From contig CACWNQ010000001.1 in NCBI GenBank assembly GCA_902762385.1, positions 372,001 to 436,000 of the forward strand: 64,000 nucleotides of DNA. The letters run 5' to 3'. The notes below the pieces were generated by a model. It saw only the letters and a list, made by a program, of their open reading frames with translations, was not told where the DNA came from and made no database searches. Numbering within the stretch: position 1 is the first letter of the stretch; every line of letters starts with the position of its first letter. Shown here piece by piece: positions 35,722 through 45,439 of this stretch. Both the position numbers and the translations under genes were made by a program. This stretch comes from an uncultured Bacteroidales bacterium (GTDB lineage Bacteria > Bacteroidota > Bacteroidia > Bacteroidales > Muribaculaceae).

Positions 35722-37236
35722 TCATTTTATAAGACCTGTGCCAGTCATCTCAGCAGGTTGCTCTAGACCCATTATTTGAAGTATTGATGGAGCAACATCA
35801 GCAAGACGACCACAGTCGACCTTTGCATCCTTATTGTCAGTAACATAAATGCATGGCACAGGATTCAATGAGTGAGCAGTATTGGGAGTCCCATCTTCAT
35901 TGATAGCATGGTCGCAATTGCCATGATCAGCGATGATAATCACCTCATAACCAGCTGAGCGAGCAGCCTCAACGGTGTCATGCACACACACATCAATGGT
36001 CTCAACAGCCTTCACTATTGCAGGATAAACACCTGTGTGTCCCACCATGTCACCATTGGCATAGTTGACCACGATGAAATCATACTTCTTCTCTCCTATT
36101 GCCTCAACAAGTTTATCCCTAACTTCAGGAGCACTCATCTCGGGCTTGAGGTCATAAGTAGCCACCTTTGGTGAAGGCACGAGAATGCGATCTTCACCTT
36201 CAAACGGTTCCTCACGACCACCATTGAAGAAGAATGTGACATGAGCATATTTCTCAGTTTCTGCAATGTGCAACTGTTTCTTACCCTGCGACGACAAGTA
36301 TTCGGCAAGCGTGTTGTCGACATTCTCTTTCTTGAAAATGACGTGTACGCCAGTAAACGAAGCGTCATAAGGTGTCATGCAATAATACTGCAATCCAGGT
36401 ATAGTCATCATTCCTTGTTCAGGCATATCTTGCTGAGTAAGGACGATTGTGAGCTCCTTAGCACGGTCATTGCGATAGTTAAAGAAGATTACCACATCGC
36501 CTTCTTTAATTCTACCATCAACAGTTGTGTTAACAATAGGTTTAATGAACTCATCGGTAACACCTTCGTCGTAACTTTCCTGAATTGCACGCACCATATT
36601 GTCACTTTGGCGTCCCTCACCCTTCACGAGCTGGTCGTAAGCGAGCTTTATGCGTTCCCAACGCTTGTCGCGGTCCATTGCATAATAACGACCAGTAACG
36701 GTTGCAACTACTCCAGCACTATGGGCGCAATATTCTTCGAGTTGTGCAACAAATCCCTTACCGCTCTCAGGATCAGTGTCACGACCATCCATGAAGCAGT
36801 GAATGAACACATCACTTAGCTCATATTCTTTTGCAATATCGCATAGTGCAAAAAGATGCTCTAGTGAGCTATGCACTCCACCGTTGCTGGTAAGCCCCAT
36901 AAAATGGACAGCTTTGCCTGTCTCCTTAGCATAAGTGAAAGCATTCACTATCTCAGCATTCTGCAAAATTGACTTGTCTTGAATAGCTTTATTAATCTTA
37001 ACTAAATCTTGATACACGACGCGACCACCACCAATGTTAAGGTGGCCTACTTCGCTATTACCCATCTGACCATCGGGCAAACCAACATTTTCACCACTAG
37101 CCTGCAATTGACTGTGTGGATATGTAGCAAGCAAATAGTCCCAATAAGGGGTCGGAGTGGAAAAAATGGCATCGCTCTTTGAGTGGTCACCTATCCCCCA
37201 TCCGTCAAGAATCATCAATAAAGCTCTGTTACTCAT
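35722..37236 (-). CDS. gpmI: 2,3-bisphosphoglycerate-independent phosphoglycerate mutase
   Basis: A 504-residue glycolytic enzyme that interconverts 3- and 2-phosphoglycerate using two manganese ions and a phosphoserine. It has the opening MILDGWGIG metal motif, the phosphorylated serine in [12 protein letters not shown] near residue 62, [32 protein letters not shown] and [10 protein letters not shown], all diagnostic. It is a single-gene unit with its own promoter and terminator. Confidence 0.96.
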   Translation of the reverse strand: MSNRALLMILDGWGIGDHSKSDAIFSTPTPYWDYLLATYPHSQLQASGENVGLPDGQMGNSEVGHLNIGGGRVVYQDLVKINKAIQDKSILQNAEIVNAFTYAKETGKAVHFMGLTSNGGVHSSLEHLFALCDIAKEYELSDVFIHCFMDGRDTDPESGKGFVAQLEEYCAHSAGVVATVTGRYYAMDRDKRWERIKLAYDQLVKGEGRQSDNMVRAIQESYDEGVTDEFIKPIVNTTVDGRIKEGDVVIFFNYRNDRAKELTIVLTQQDMPEQGMMTIPGLQYYCMTPYDASFTGVHVIFKKENVDNTLAEYLSSQGKKQLHIAETEKYAHVTFFFNGGREEPFEGEDRILVPSPKVATYDLKPEMSAPEVRDKLVEAIGEKKYDFIVVNYANGDMVGHTGVYPAIVKAVETIDVCVHDTVEAARSAGYEVIIIADHGNCDHAINEDGTPNTAHSLNPVPCIYVTDNKDAKVDCGRLADVAPSILQIMGLEQPAEMTGTGLIK

Positions 37237-37303
37237 TTATTTATTCAAAACTAAAATAAAAGAAACAAGTCATTTTTTATCCTCAAAAACATTTTGAGGA
37301 CTG

Positions 37304-37311
37304 CAAATATA
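37304..37311 (-). promoter_or_regulatory. Bacteroidetes -7 element (TATATTTG) for gpmI
   Basis: The minus strand reads TATATTTG 68 bases before the gpmI start. A second match (TAGTTTTG at 37246-37253) lies only 10 bases before the start and would give an almost leaderless message. Confidence 0.5.
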
Positions 37312-37468
37312 CATTAATTTAAGCGCAAAACAAAATAATATTTACACTTTTTTTACATTAATATCAATAATGTCAAACGAATTGTTCAGGATATGGCACA
37401 TAAATCATCACGCCGAGCATTTAGCCCGAGCGACATTGTTGTGAACAAAAAGTACGAAAACCTAGAAT

Positions 37469-37681
37469 CTACTTCTCGGGAGTATCTTTCTTGGTCAGCT
37501 TGTCGGTCAAGAAGTCAACAGCACTATCAACAACGCCCTCTACCTTGTCGTCGAGCGAGTCGGGAGCGATTTTCTTGCCAATCTCGGTGGCTTTCTTCTT
37601 AATCTCCTCAGGATTCTTCAAAAGTTCACCTGCTTTGTCCTGGATAAATTCCTTGGCCTGATCCATTAAATTTTCTGCCAT
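37469..37681 (-). CDS. Small charged helical protein, 70 residues
   Basis: A 70-residue Lys/Asp/Glu-rich protein, probably two or three amphipathic helices (ENLMDQAKEFIQDKAGELL, then KVEGVVDSAVDFLTDKL). There is no signal peptide, and the composition recalls small stress-associated or antitoxin-like helical proteins, but I recognise no family. It starts 22 bases after the stop of the lipoprotein upstream on the same strand, so the two may be co-transcribed. Confidence 0.65.
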   Translation of the reverse strand: MAENLMDQAKEFIQDKAGELLKNPEEIKKKATEIGKKIAPDSLDDKVEGVVDSAVDFLTDKLTKKDTPEK

Positions 37682-37703
37682 AATTCAATGATTTTAAGGG
37701 TTA

Positions 37704-38186
37704 TTATTTATTCTTGAGCATGTTGTAGGCATCATTTGTGACCTTAAACAGCTCCTTTTGAGTTTCGCTTAATTTACCACTTTTTTCGAGAGCCTCAAGC
37801 TCACTATGTAGCTCAAGAAACTTCTTATTAGCTGCTTCATCAATTTTACCACCCTTTGATGCCTCGATAAGCGATACCATTGCGTCACTATACTGCTTTA
37901 CCAACTTGTCGGTCTCGCTCTCGGGCTTGGGTTGTACTTTTGGTTCAACTGGTTTGTCCGATTTAGCAGCAATATCCTTGCTTACTGGAAGCATCGATTG
38001 GGTATTTGCATCTTGTGTCACCTGCGCATTAGAACTGATAACTGAATCGGTGCTCACGCTATCGGCTACAGCTTCTTCAACTTGTGATGTCGATTCACCC
38101 GACGTAGTCGAGGTGTTTCCCGAACCATTGCACGATGTTGCAGCTACTGCCAACATCAATGCTGAAATATAAAATAATTTCTTCAT
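37704..38186 (-). CDS. Predicted lipoprotein of unknown function
   Basis: A 160-residue protein with a lipoprotein signal peptide (AVAATSC; Cys at residue 19). A long Ser/Thr/Glu/Gln-rich linker (residues about 20-90) follows, then a helical C-terminal region (DKLVKQYSDAMVSLIEA through LEALEKSGKLSETQKELF). The linker could span the periplasm or lift the domain off the membrane. I recognise no family. Confidence 0.75.
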   Translation of the reverse strand: MKKLFYISALMLAVAATSCNGSGNTSTTSGESTSQVEEAVADSVSTDSVISSNAQVTQDANTQSMLPVSKDIAAKSDKPVEPKVQPKPESETDKLVKQYSDAMVSLIEASKGGKIDEAANKKFLELHSELEALEKSGKLSETQKELFKVTNDAYNMLKNK

Positions 38187-38250
38187 TTTTAATAAAAATA
38201 TCTTTTCAAATTAATTACACAACGTATACTGAGACAAAAAATGCGCAACT

Positions 38251-39033
38251 TTACTTCATAGCTCGTATTCGCACCTCAATTCCAGAGTCTTTAAGCAAGT
38301 CGTTAATTTGCTCTACTGGAGTCTCGCTATAGTGATAAGGATATACAACCTTTGGGCTAAACATCTTAGCGGCATTGGCCAACTGTTCAGGTGTCATTGT
38401 ATAAGGCTGGTTGCATGGCAAGAATGCGATGTCAATGCCGCTGAGTTGCGCCATCTCGGGGATGTCCTCGGTGTCGCCAGCGATATAGATGCGCAAGCCA
38501 TCAAGGTCGAGCACATAGCCATTGTCGCGACCCTTGGGGTGGAACTGTGTGCGATCGGGGGTGATGTTATAAGCCGGCACTGCCTCAACCGAAATGTCGT
38601 CGCGCAGCTTCATTGACTCGCCATTGCTCATTGCGGAAACTTCATCATAATGTTTTAAAAATTCATAATCACTGCCAAGCATGTCGGCACAACGCTTGTT
38701 AAGTACAACTTTTGTTTGTTCATTACTCAGCGCTGCTATAGCATCCGTGTCGAAGTGATCGAAATGCTCGTGAGTAACAAAAATGAAATCAGCTTTGCCA
38801 AACCTTGAGTAATCGGTCTCAGGTGGCAACTTTTGCACTGGGTCAATTTGGATTGACAAGCCGTCATATTTGATTTCCAGACTTGCATGCTTTATAAAGG
38901 TGAAAGACACCTGCTTGCCTGAGCGAGTAGTATAAACATCGTCATTAGCACTATTGCCACTTGATGCCTGCTGTGAGTTACACGAGAGGCATGTTAACAT
39001 TGTAAGTATCACTGCTATAAAGTTTTTAATCAT
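38251..39033 (-). CDS. Metallo-beta-lactamase-fold lipoprotein (UlaG-like)
   Basis: A 260-residue predicted lipoprotein; the signal ends LTCLSC with Cys near 18. The rest is a metallo-beta-lactamase fold: IKHASLEIKYDG, the metal motif THEHFDHFD near residue 88, NGYVLDLDGLRIYIAGDTED with the bridging aspartate, and a late HYSE. This resembles the UlaG/YtnP-type MBL hydrolases (L-ascorbate-6-phosphate lactonase relatives). Attachment to a membrane implies an extracytoplasmic substrate, which is unusual for UlaG itself. The substrate is unknown. Confidence 0.82.
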   Translation of the reverse strand: MIKNFIAVILTMLTCLSCNSQQASSGNSANDDVYTTRSGKQVSFTFIKHASLEIKYDGLSIQIDPVQKLPPETDYSRFGKADFIFVTHEHFDHFDTDAIAALSNEQTKVVLNKRCADMLGSDYEFLKHYDEVSAMSNGESMKLRDDISVEAVPAYNITPDRTQFHPKGRDNGYVLDLDGLRIYIAGDTEDIPEMAQLSGIDIAFLPCNQPYTMTPEQLANAAKMFSPKVVYPYHYSETPVEQINDLLKDSGIEVRIRAMK

Positions 39034-39056
39034 GATTAAATATAATATTTTGTGTG

Positions 39057-40880
39057 TTAATCAATAGGCAAAATGTTTTTGAAATCCTTCCAAGGCTTTG
39101 TATTCTTGTAGGCATCAACTGAGCTTGCAGGAACATAAAGGGGAGTTTTCTTTTCGCTCAATTTCTTCAGTACGGGTGGCACAATGGCAAGGCAAACGAT
39201 TCTTTGCATCTTGCATTTCTCAACAATCTTATCACCAATCTGCAGCATTGTAGATGGGAGCGTTAGCTCAGTTAAAGAAGTGCCACGGAAGGCGTTGTTG
39301 TTTATAGTAGTTAGTCCATTGGGCAGTTCTACAGCAGTGAACGACTTACAGTCACGGAAGGCATTCTCTCCTATTATATTAGCATTCTCAGGTAGAGTTA
39401 CCTTAACAAGATTCTCACAACCACGAAACAGCTCTTTCTCGACCACATCAAGATTACTTGGCAAGACAATCGAACGCATGCTCTTACAATCACGGAATGC
39501 ATTCTCGCCTATCATAGTCACACCATCAGGAACCTCAACTTGAGCAAAACCACATTTTCTAAAAGCCTCTTTCATTATGGTCATCAACGAACCGCCCCAT
39601 TCTATATTTTGCAATGACTTGCAATCGTTGAAGCACTTCTCACCTATCGTCTCAAGGTTTTGAGGCAAAACTACCGATTGCAAAGAGCTGCAATTTTCAA
39701 ATGTTCGAGCCATCAAAGTACGTATGTTACCATCTATTGTAACTGTGGTTAAGCGTTTGCAACCCGAGAATGCACCAGCACCCAACGAAATGACATTCTC
39801 AGGAATAATTATATTTCCTAAAGAACTACAATCGCTAAAAGCATTAGTGCCTATAGTAGTGAGAGATTCTGGAAATGTTAATAATGTAAGTGAAGAACTT
39901 CCTGCAAAACTGCCATCCATCAATGTAGTAACTCCCGATGGCACAGAAAAAGAGCCTGTCCTGGCTTGAGGATAATAGATAAGAATTTCACCTGTAGCGT
40001 CATATAGCACACCATCCTCAGTTGTATAATAGCGATTGCCACGTTCTACCTGAAATTCCTTAAGCTTCGGCATTGAACCAAATGAGTTGTTTTCAACTTG
40101 CAAATCACGTGGAAGAAAAAGACTGACAAGCTTAGTACCCTTGAATGCCTTACTGCCCAAGAATGTTAGCCCATATGGCAAGCGCACGTCAGTGATTGGC
40201 ACATCGCAGAAGGCTTCTTTACCAATCTCTCGCAATGTAGATGGCAACTCGATGCGCCTCAGGCTATTACAATTGTAAAAACATTCAGCGCCGATTACTT
40301 CTAAGCCTTCGGGTAAGTTGATTCGTGTAAGTCTTGTACAACTGTTGAAAGCATTATCACCTATCTCACGAACATTACCACGTCCCACAAAGCGAACCTC
40401 TTCCAGATTATGACAGCCATAGAATGCATAGTTGCCTATCTTACGCAGGTCGCGAGGCAGAGAAACATATCTCAGACAACTACAACCACTGAACATCGAA
40501 TTTGATATAACATCATGCTCACTTCGGTTAGAATAAGAACCTCCTCCCACTATCCTCACGCGGTCCAATTCTAGATCAATATAGTTATCAACACTACGGT
40601 CGTTCTCATCTACAGCTTTGGAGCGTTCACACAACCGTTTTATAAACTTAGCGTCATCGCCGTTCATAACACCACTTATGCGCAGGCAACGCACTCGGCG
40701 ATCTTCACCCGGACCAAGATATTCGCTCAGTTTACCAGCATCGCGCAAGTCTATATCCAGAACATCTCCTCGCAAGAACGAGCGTCTTTGCACTTCACGC
40801 TGAGGTGTGAGTGAGGGAGAGGCATAAGCTACCCCCAACCACGTAATTACTATCAAAAAAGTAACAAGTTGTTTCTTCAT
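39057..40880 (-). CDS. BspA-type leucine-rich repeat protein
   Basis: A secreted protein of 607 residues when started at the MKKQ methionine; an ATG four codons upstream is less likely. The signal peptide ends about residue 22 (VAYAS). From about residue 110 onward it is built of BspA/LRR_5 units with the pattern I-G-x-x-A-F-x-x-C-x-x-L-x-x-[IV]-x-L-P-x-x-[LV]-x-x-I, at least fifteen copies. It ends in PLYVPASSVDAYKNTKPWKDF, the usual end of these proteins in Bacteroidales, where it likely caps the solenoid. BspA-like LRR proteins bind host matrix or other bacteria. Ordinary for gut Bacteroidales. Confidence 0.9.
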   Translation of the reverse strand: MKKQLVTFLIVITWLGVAYASPSLTPQREVQRRSFLRGDVLDIDLRDAGKLSEYLGPGEDRRVRCLRISGVMNGDDAKFIKRLCERSKAVDENDRSVDNYIDLELDRVRIVGGGSYSNRSEHDVISNSMFSGCSCLRYVSLPRDLRKIGNYAFYGCHNLEEVRFVGRGNVREIGDNAFNSCTRLTRINLPEGLEVIGAECFYNCNSLRRIELPSTLREIGKEAFCDVPITDVRLPYGLTFLGSKAFKGTKLVSLFLPRDLQVENNSFGSMPKLKEFQVERGNRYYTTEDGVLYDATGEILIYYPQARTGSFSVPSGVTTLMDGSFAGSSSLTLLTFPESLTTIGTNAFSDCSSLGNIIIPENVISLGAGAFSGCKRLTTVTIDGNIRTLMARTFENCSSLQSVVLPQNLETIGEKCFNDCKSLQNIEWGGSLMTIMKEAFRKCGFAQVEVPDGVTMIGENAFRDCKSMRSIVLPSNLDVVEKELFRGCENLVKVTLPENANIIGENAFRDCKSFTAVELPNGLTTINNNAFRGTSLTELTLPSTMLQIGDKIVEKCKMQRIVCLAIVPPVLKKLSEKKTPLYVPASSVDAYKNTKPWKDFKNILPID

Positions 40881-41024
40881 GTAATAGTTCATTAGTTATA
40901 TCTCTATTAATTGTCAAAACAGATTACAAAATTGAGAAAAATAATTGATAAAAACAACACTAATGAAAATTATTTATATCATATTACCAAGCACATGTAA
41001 AAAAAGAGATGACAAAAAAAATTG

Positions 41025-42422
41025 TCATCTCAGTTCATTCTCAATCATTTCCACCTCATGCCTGAATTTCTTCTCTATCGAGAGGCGTTGCTCTATTTGC
41101 TTGCATGCATGCAGCACAGTGGCATGATCGCGCGACAGCTTCTGGCCAATGTTGGTCGACGACATTTGGGTCGATTTCTTAGCAAGGTACATCACAAGTT
41201 GACGAGCGTCGCTGATTTCTCGTTTTCGAGACTTGCCATATAGCAACCCTATATCAAGATTATAGAATCGCGAGACAGTCTCGGCAATGAGCTCAAACGA
41301 CATTTGCTTCTTGTTTACCTTAACCGTGTTACCAACAACCGAGCGTGCCAACTCGATATCAATCTCCTGATTGAGCATAGTGGCATGCGCAAGCAATGCA
41401 ACAACAATTCCCTCCAGGTCACGAACACTCTCAACAACATTATCGGCAATAAACTCAATAACTTCATCGCTCAACGACAGACCATCTTGAGCAGCCTTCA
41501 TCTGAAGCACACCACGGCGCAACTCATAGTCAGGCTTGTAGAGCTCAACAGTCATGCCCCATTTAAAGCGAGAAATAAGACGAGGAACCATGCCATCCAT
41601 GTCTGAAGGACGACGGTCGCTCGACATGATAAGTTGTTTCTGGTTCTGATGTAAATGGTTGAAAATGTGGAAGAAAGTGTTTTGAGTAGCAGTTTTTCCA
41701 GCTAATTCTTGAATATCGTCGAGAATGAGCACGTCGATACTCTGATAGAAGCTGATGAAGTCATTCACCTTATTGCTCTTTACAGCTGTAGTGTACTGCA
41801 TCTCAAAAATGCGTGCAGTTGTGTAAAGTACACGCGTACGAGGACGAAGCTCTTTTATCCTTATGCCAATAGCCTGAATGAGGTGAGTCTTTCCCACTCC
41901 AGTAGGGCCAAAAACAAACATAGGATTGAACGTTTTGCAGTTAGGATCTTCAGCTATAGCCTTACCAACACTCACTGCGAGCTTATTGCTCATGCTGCAG
42001 CAATAGTTCTCAAAAGTGTAGCGAGGATTGAGCTGAGGATCGATGTCATCCATCTCAACTGGTGCAAATGGGTTTGCAACCTGCTGAGTCTGACGAGCCA
42101 TCTGGCTAGCCACTTTAGTGCTGGAGTTATCCTGAGCTAACGTTACCGATGAACTTGGAGTGTCCTCTATTATATTATAGGTGTAGAATAACTTCACGTC
42201 ATTGCCATACACTCGCTGAAGTGTAGCTCTGAACAATACCAAGAAATTATTCTCAATCTGTTGAACAAAGAACTGAGAAGGCAACTTGAGTGTGAGCTTG
42301 TTATCCACGAAACTTAATGCAACAATAGGCTCGAACCAAGCATTAAACTGCTCGGCCGAGAGATTGTCGCGGAGAATCGTAAGACACTTTTCCCACATAG
42401 TTATAGTTTTCTCTTCATTCAT
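41025..42422 (-). CDS. dnaA: Chromosomal replication initiator protein DnaA
   Basis: A 465-residue AAA+ ATPase that opens the replication origin. Domain I covers about residues 1-90 (WEKCLTILRDNLSAEQFNAW). Domain III has Walker A GPTGVGKTH, Walker B VLILDDIQ and sensor regions. Domain IV carries the DNA-binding signature NIGQKLSRDHATVLHACKQI. The gene stands alone. I see no cluster of DnaA boxes in the flanking gaps, so this window gives no evidence for an adjacent origin. Confidence 0.97.
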   Translation of the reverse strand: MNEEKTITMWEKCLTILRDNLSAEQFNAWFEPIVALSFVDNKLTLKLPSQFFVQQIENNFLVLFRATLQRVYGNDVKLFYTYNIIEDTPSSSVTLAQDNSSTKVASQMARQTQQVANPFAPVEMDDIDPQLNPRYTFENYCCSMSNKLAVSVGKAIAEDPNCKTFNPMFVFGPTGVGKTHLIQAIGIRIKELRPRTRVLYTTARIFEMQYTTAVKSNKVNDFISFYQSIDVLILDDIQELAGKTATQNTFFHIFNHLHQNQKQLIMSSDRRPSDMDGMVPRLISRFKWGMTVELYKPDYELRRGVLQMKAAQDGLSLSDEVIEFIADNVVESVRDLEGIVVALLAHATMLNQEIDIELARSVVGNTVKVNKKQMSFELIAETVSRFYNLDIGLLYGKSRKREISDARQLVMYLAKKSTQMSSTNIGQKLSRDHATVLHACKQIEQRLSIEKKFRHEVEMIENELR

Positions 42423-42836
42423 TTGTTAACAGTATAACATCATTTACCCTATAAGGGCTTGTTTTAGCAGTACAAATTTCGGTCTATATTTTCTAAAAAA
42501 AAACTGACAAAAAATTTGTTTTTTTTGTTTTGACTATAAGTGTATTGATTATCAATATCTTATAATCATTGTAATTTTAATTGCTCAACATCAATATTCA
42601 CCAATCTATTTCTCAACGATTTAGGCCATCAGCATTTTTCAATATACCCAGATTTTAACCCGTGCGAAACCACCCATCTGCTTATTTGACTGATGTTAGG
42701 ACAATCTAGATAAAAAACAAAAAATATTTTATTTGGAATCGTTCCTAATAAGCATTTTTTGCGCGAGAAATTTATTCCCCCATTATTAAAGATAGGGGCC
42801 AAAATTTGTTTGTTATAAGGTTCTAAATATTTGGTA
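42423..42836. other. 414-base AT-rich gap with no gene
   Basis: No open frame of any length is convincing here. A G/C hairpin (CCCC and GGGG with a short AT loop) lies at about 42776-42798. There are long A and T runs (42495-42540). I found no DnaA-box pairs, no -7 element for dnaA that I trust, and no tRNA. Confidence 0.6.
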
Positions 42837-43832
42837 TCAGAACACTTTAATCGTGATGTATCGCTTGGGGTTAGCCTTGATGTCGTTAAGCAATGAGTCG
42901 AGGCTCATGACAGCGCCATTTGCATTATCATAGAGCTGTCTGTCATTTAGCAACAAACCAAGTGATGAATTGCGGTCGTTAAGTTTCGATTTCAAGTCGG
43001 TCATTAACCCATGCATTTCCTGAATTGTGCTATTGAGCTCATTTATCGTAGTCTCTAGCTTATGGGTGGGCAATTCATTCACTTTGTTATTTAGGTTGCC
43101 AGCAAGATTGTTCAATGAACCCGACAAGTTGTTCAAGTTGGAGTGAAGATCGTTGACAGTACCGTTTACGTTATTCTCAATGCCGACAAATCCATCAATC
43201 ACACCAGGAACACTAGAGCTAAGACCTCCTGATATTTGATTCAAATTGCCCAACAGCGTGTTCAAGTCTTGAGCACTATTATTAATCTTGGCTACAAGGT
43301 CGTCGAGCTGTGATACCGAGCCATGAAGCGCCGGATTAGCTACGAGAGAATTCACATTAGTCAATATATCATTGACATGAGGCATTATCTCATTAACTTG
43401 AGGCATAAGCTCTGAGCCCACCTTGTCAAGGATTCCACCCACTTTCATGCTTGGTATCTCATCGCCCACCTTGTAATATGCTGTCGATTTAGCCAAATTT
43501 ATTGATAATGATGGTGAACCAAGTAATTCATTCGACAACTGCACTGTAGAGCCCACAGGAATCTTCAGTTCCTTATCCAAACTCATCTTTACAGTAATTT
43601 GATTTGTCTTGTAGTCAAAATCCAGTTCCTTAACAAGGCCCACATTATAACCATTTACTGTTACTGGTGTCGAAACGTTTAGGCCATTAACATTATCAAA
43701 TTTTGTGATATAGTAATTGGCGGGCTCAAAAAGATTTGCCCCTTTCAAGAACTCAATTCCCCAATAGAGCAAGCCCAAACCTAGCACTATCACAAGTGCT
43801 ATTATTACATTTTTATTAAATATCGATTTCAT
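42837..43832 (-). CDS. MCE/MlaD-family lipid transport protein
   Basis: A 331-residue protein when started at the internal ATG (MKSIFNK), which puts a -7 element a fitting distance upstream; the longer frame is rejected. One N-terminal transmembrane helix (IIALVIVLGLGLLYWGI), a single MCE domain with NVNGLNVSTPVTVNGYNVGLV, then a long helical region with many Asn/Leu (INELNSTIQEMHGLMTDLK). This is the MlaD layout: a substrate-binding subunit of an ABC system that moves phospholipids between the membranes. The partner permease and ATPase are not in this window. Confidence 0.88.
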   Translation of the reverse strand: MKSIFNKNVIIALVIVLGLGLLYWGIEFLKGANLFEPANYYITKFDNVNGLNVSTPVTVNGYNVGLVKELDFDYKTNQITVKMSLDKELKIPVGSTVQLSNELLGSPSLSINLAKSTAYYKVGDEIPSMKVGGILDKVGSELMPQVNEIMPHVNDILTNVNSLVANPALHGSVSQLDDLVAKINNSAQDLNTLLGNLNQISGGLSSSVPGVIDGFVGIENNVNGTVNDLHSNLNNLSGSLNNLAGNLNNKVNELPTHKLETTINELNSTIQEMHGLMTDLKSKLNDRNSSLGLLLNDRQLYDNANGAVMSLDSLLNDIKANPKRYITIKVF

Positions 43833-43862
43833 TAATATTTGTTTTTCTATGATTTCAACTTG

Positions 43863-43870
43863 CAAAGTTA
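43863..43870 (-). promoter_or_regulatory. Bacteroidetes -7 element (TAACTTTG) for the MCE gene
   Basis: The minus strand reads TAACTTTG 31 bases before the preferred start at 43832; the longer open frame would begin inside this element. Confidence 0.7.
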
Positions 43871-43976
43871 TAAAAAAAATCGAACTACAAGCTATTCCAT
43901 TTTAATGAAAATAATGTCAGAAAGGCATTTTTATGCTATTACACGATAGCTAATGTCATAACCTTAGCCATTAATT

Positions 43977-45434
43977 CTATTCCCAAGCATCAATATCTTT
44001 CTCTATCTCGCTGAGTGTTGAACGCTTGAACTCAGGGCTCTTAATACCTTGCCTACGCTGCGATTTATAATCCTTTAGCAAAACAAATGCATACTTTCCT
44101 AGTATCACAATAGCCACTAAGTTACACAATGTAATGAGAGCCATGAACACCTCACCCAGATTCCAAACGATTTTCAAACTTGCCAGTGCGCCGAGCATTA
44201 CCATGAAACCTCCCGAGAGCAAGCGATAAACGGTTAGAACCCATTTCTTTTTCGTAAGGAATACTATATTTGATTCACCATAATAATAGTTACCTATTAT
44301 GCTGCTGAATGCAAAGAAGAAAATAGCTATTGCAACATATATTTTGCCTGAAGATCCAACCTGTGTCTCCAGCGCCGATTGTGTTAAGGTAATGCCTTCC
44401 AATGTTCCGTTATCATACAAACCACTAAGCAGGATTATAAAAGCCGTGCATGAACACACAATAAGCGTATCGGTAAACACACCCAAAGCCTGGATTAGGC
44501 CCTGCTTCACGGGGTGAGAAACCGAAGCAGTGGCAGCAACATTTGGAGCCGAGCCCTCGCCGGCCTCGTTGCTAAAGAGACCACGTCTCACGCCTTCACG
44601 CATTGCGACTCCCACCATACCACCAGCCATAGGGCCAATGCCGAAAGCATTGTCAACAATCAGCCTGAACACGTCGGGAATAAGACTATAGTTCATCACA
44701 ATGACAACAAGAGCCAAGACAAAATAGCCAATTGCCATTAGTGGCACCATCACGCTGCTTACAATAGCAATTCGGTGTATGCCACCAAAAACTATCACCA
44801 GTGCCAGCACAGTTAGCACAATGCCTACAATTGTGGTATCGAAACCAAATGCACTATGCATAGCCTCGGCAATGGTATTACTCTGAATAGAGTTGTAACT
44901 CAATCCAAATGTAAGGATCATGAGGACAGCAAACAGTGATGCCATCCAACGCCAATGGGTACCATGAAGGATGTAATATGCCGGACCTCCTATAAATGAC
45001 TCACCATTACGACGTTTATAGAGCTGGGCTAGAGTCGACTCTACAAAAGCAGTTGCCGAACCAAGCAACGCAATCATCCACATCCAGAAAACCGCACCAG
45101 GACCGCCCACAGCAATAGCACCAGCTACACCTGCTAGATTCCCAGTACCAACTCGTGTAGCAAGCGAAACGGCAAATGCCTGGAACGATGAAACCTGATT
45201 TTTCTTTTTGTTAAGAGGTGCCGATTCGCAAAGCAGTCTGAACATCTCAGGAACCATTCGAAACTGCACAAAACGAGTGCGAATGGTGAAATAAACACCA
45301 CACACAGCAAGCACAATCAAAATACTATGCCAATGCCATCCCCATAAAAACTCATTAATGCTTGAAAGGGTCTGGTTGAGCCAACCCTCAGGCGACAGTA
45401 ATTCTGAAATTGTCAACAGAGGCATACTCCACAT
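43977..45434 (-). CDS. Sodium:alanine symporter (AGCS family)
   Basis: A 485-residue inner membrane transporter with about ten or eleven hydrophobic helices. The AGCS signature is clear: VGTGNLAGVAGAIAVGGPGAVFWMWM, then VGVAMREGVRRGLFSNEAGEGSAPN. It imports alanine or glycine with sodium. The first ATG may be 9 bases downstream (M-P-L-L). It begins 5 bases after the stop of the solute-binding protein, so the two are likely co-transcribed, although AGCS carriers do not normally need a binding protein. Confidence 0.9.
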   Translation of the reverse strand: MWSMPLLTISELLSPEGWLNQTLSSINEFLWGWHWHSILIVLAVCGVYFTIRTRFVQFRMVPEMFRLLCESAPLNKKKNQVSSFQAFAVSLATRVGTGNLAGVAGAIAVGGPGAVFWMWMIALLGSATAFVESTLAQLYKRRNGESFIGGPAYYILHGTHWRWMASLFAVLMILTFGLSYNSIQSNTIAEAMHSAFGFDTTIVGIVLTVLALVIVFGGIHRIAIVSSVMVPLMAIGYFVLALVVIVMNYSLIPDVFRLIVDNAFGIGPMAGGMVGVAMREGVRRGLFSNEAGEGSAPNVAATASVSHPVKQGLIQALGVFTDTLIVCSCTAFIILLSGLYDNGTLEGITLTQSALETQVGSSGKIYVAIAIFFFAFSSIIGNYYYGESNIVFLTKKKWVLTVYRLLSGGFMVMLGALASLKIVWNLGEVFMALITLCNLVAIVILGKYAFVLLKDYKSQRRQGIKSPEFKRSTLSEIEKDIDAWE

Positions 45435-45439
45435 CCCAT

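Noticed and set aside
39184-40560. Regular repeats that could suggest a CRISPR array
   Set aside because: The repeats encode leucine-rich units in frame and vary in sequence; no identical repeat-spacer pattern.
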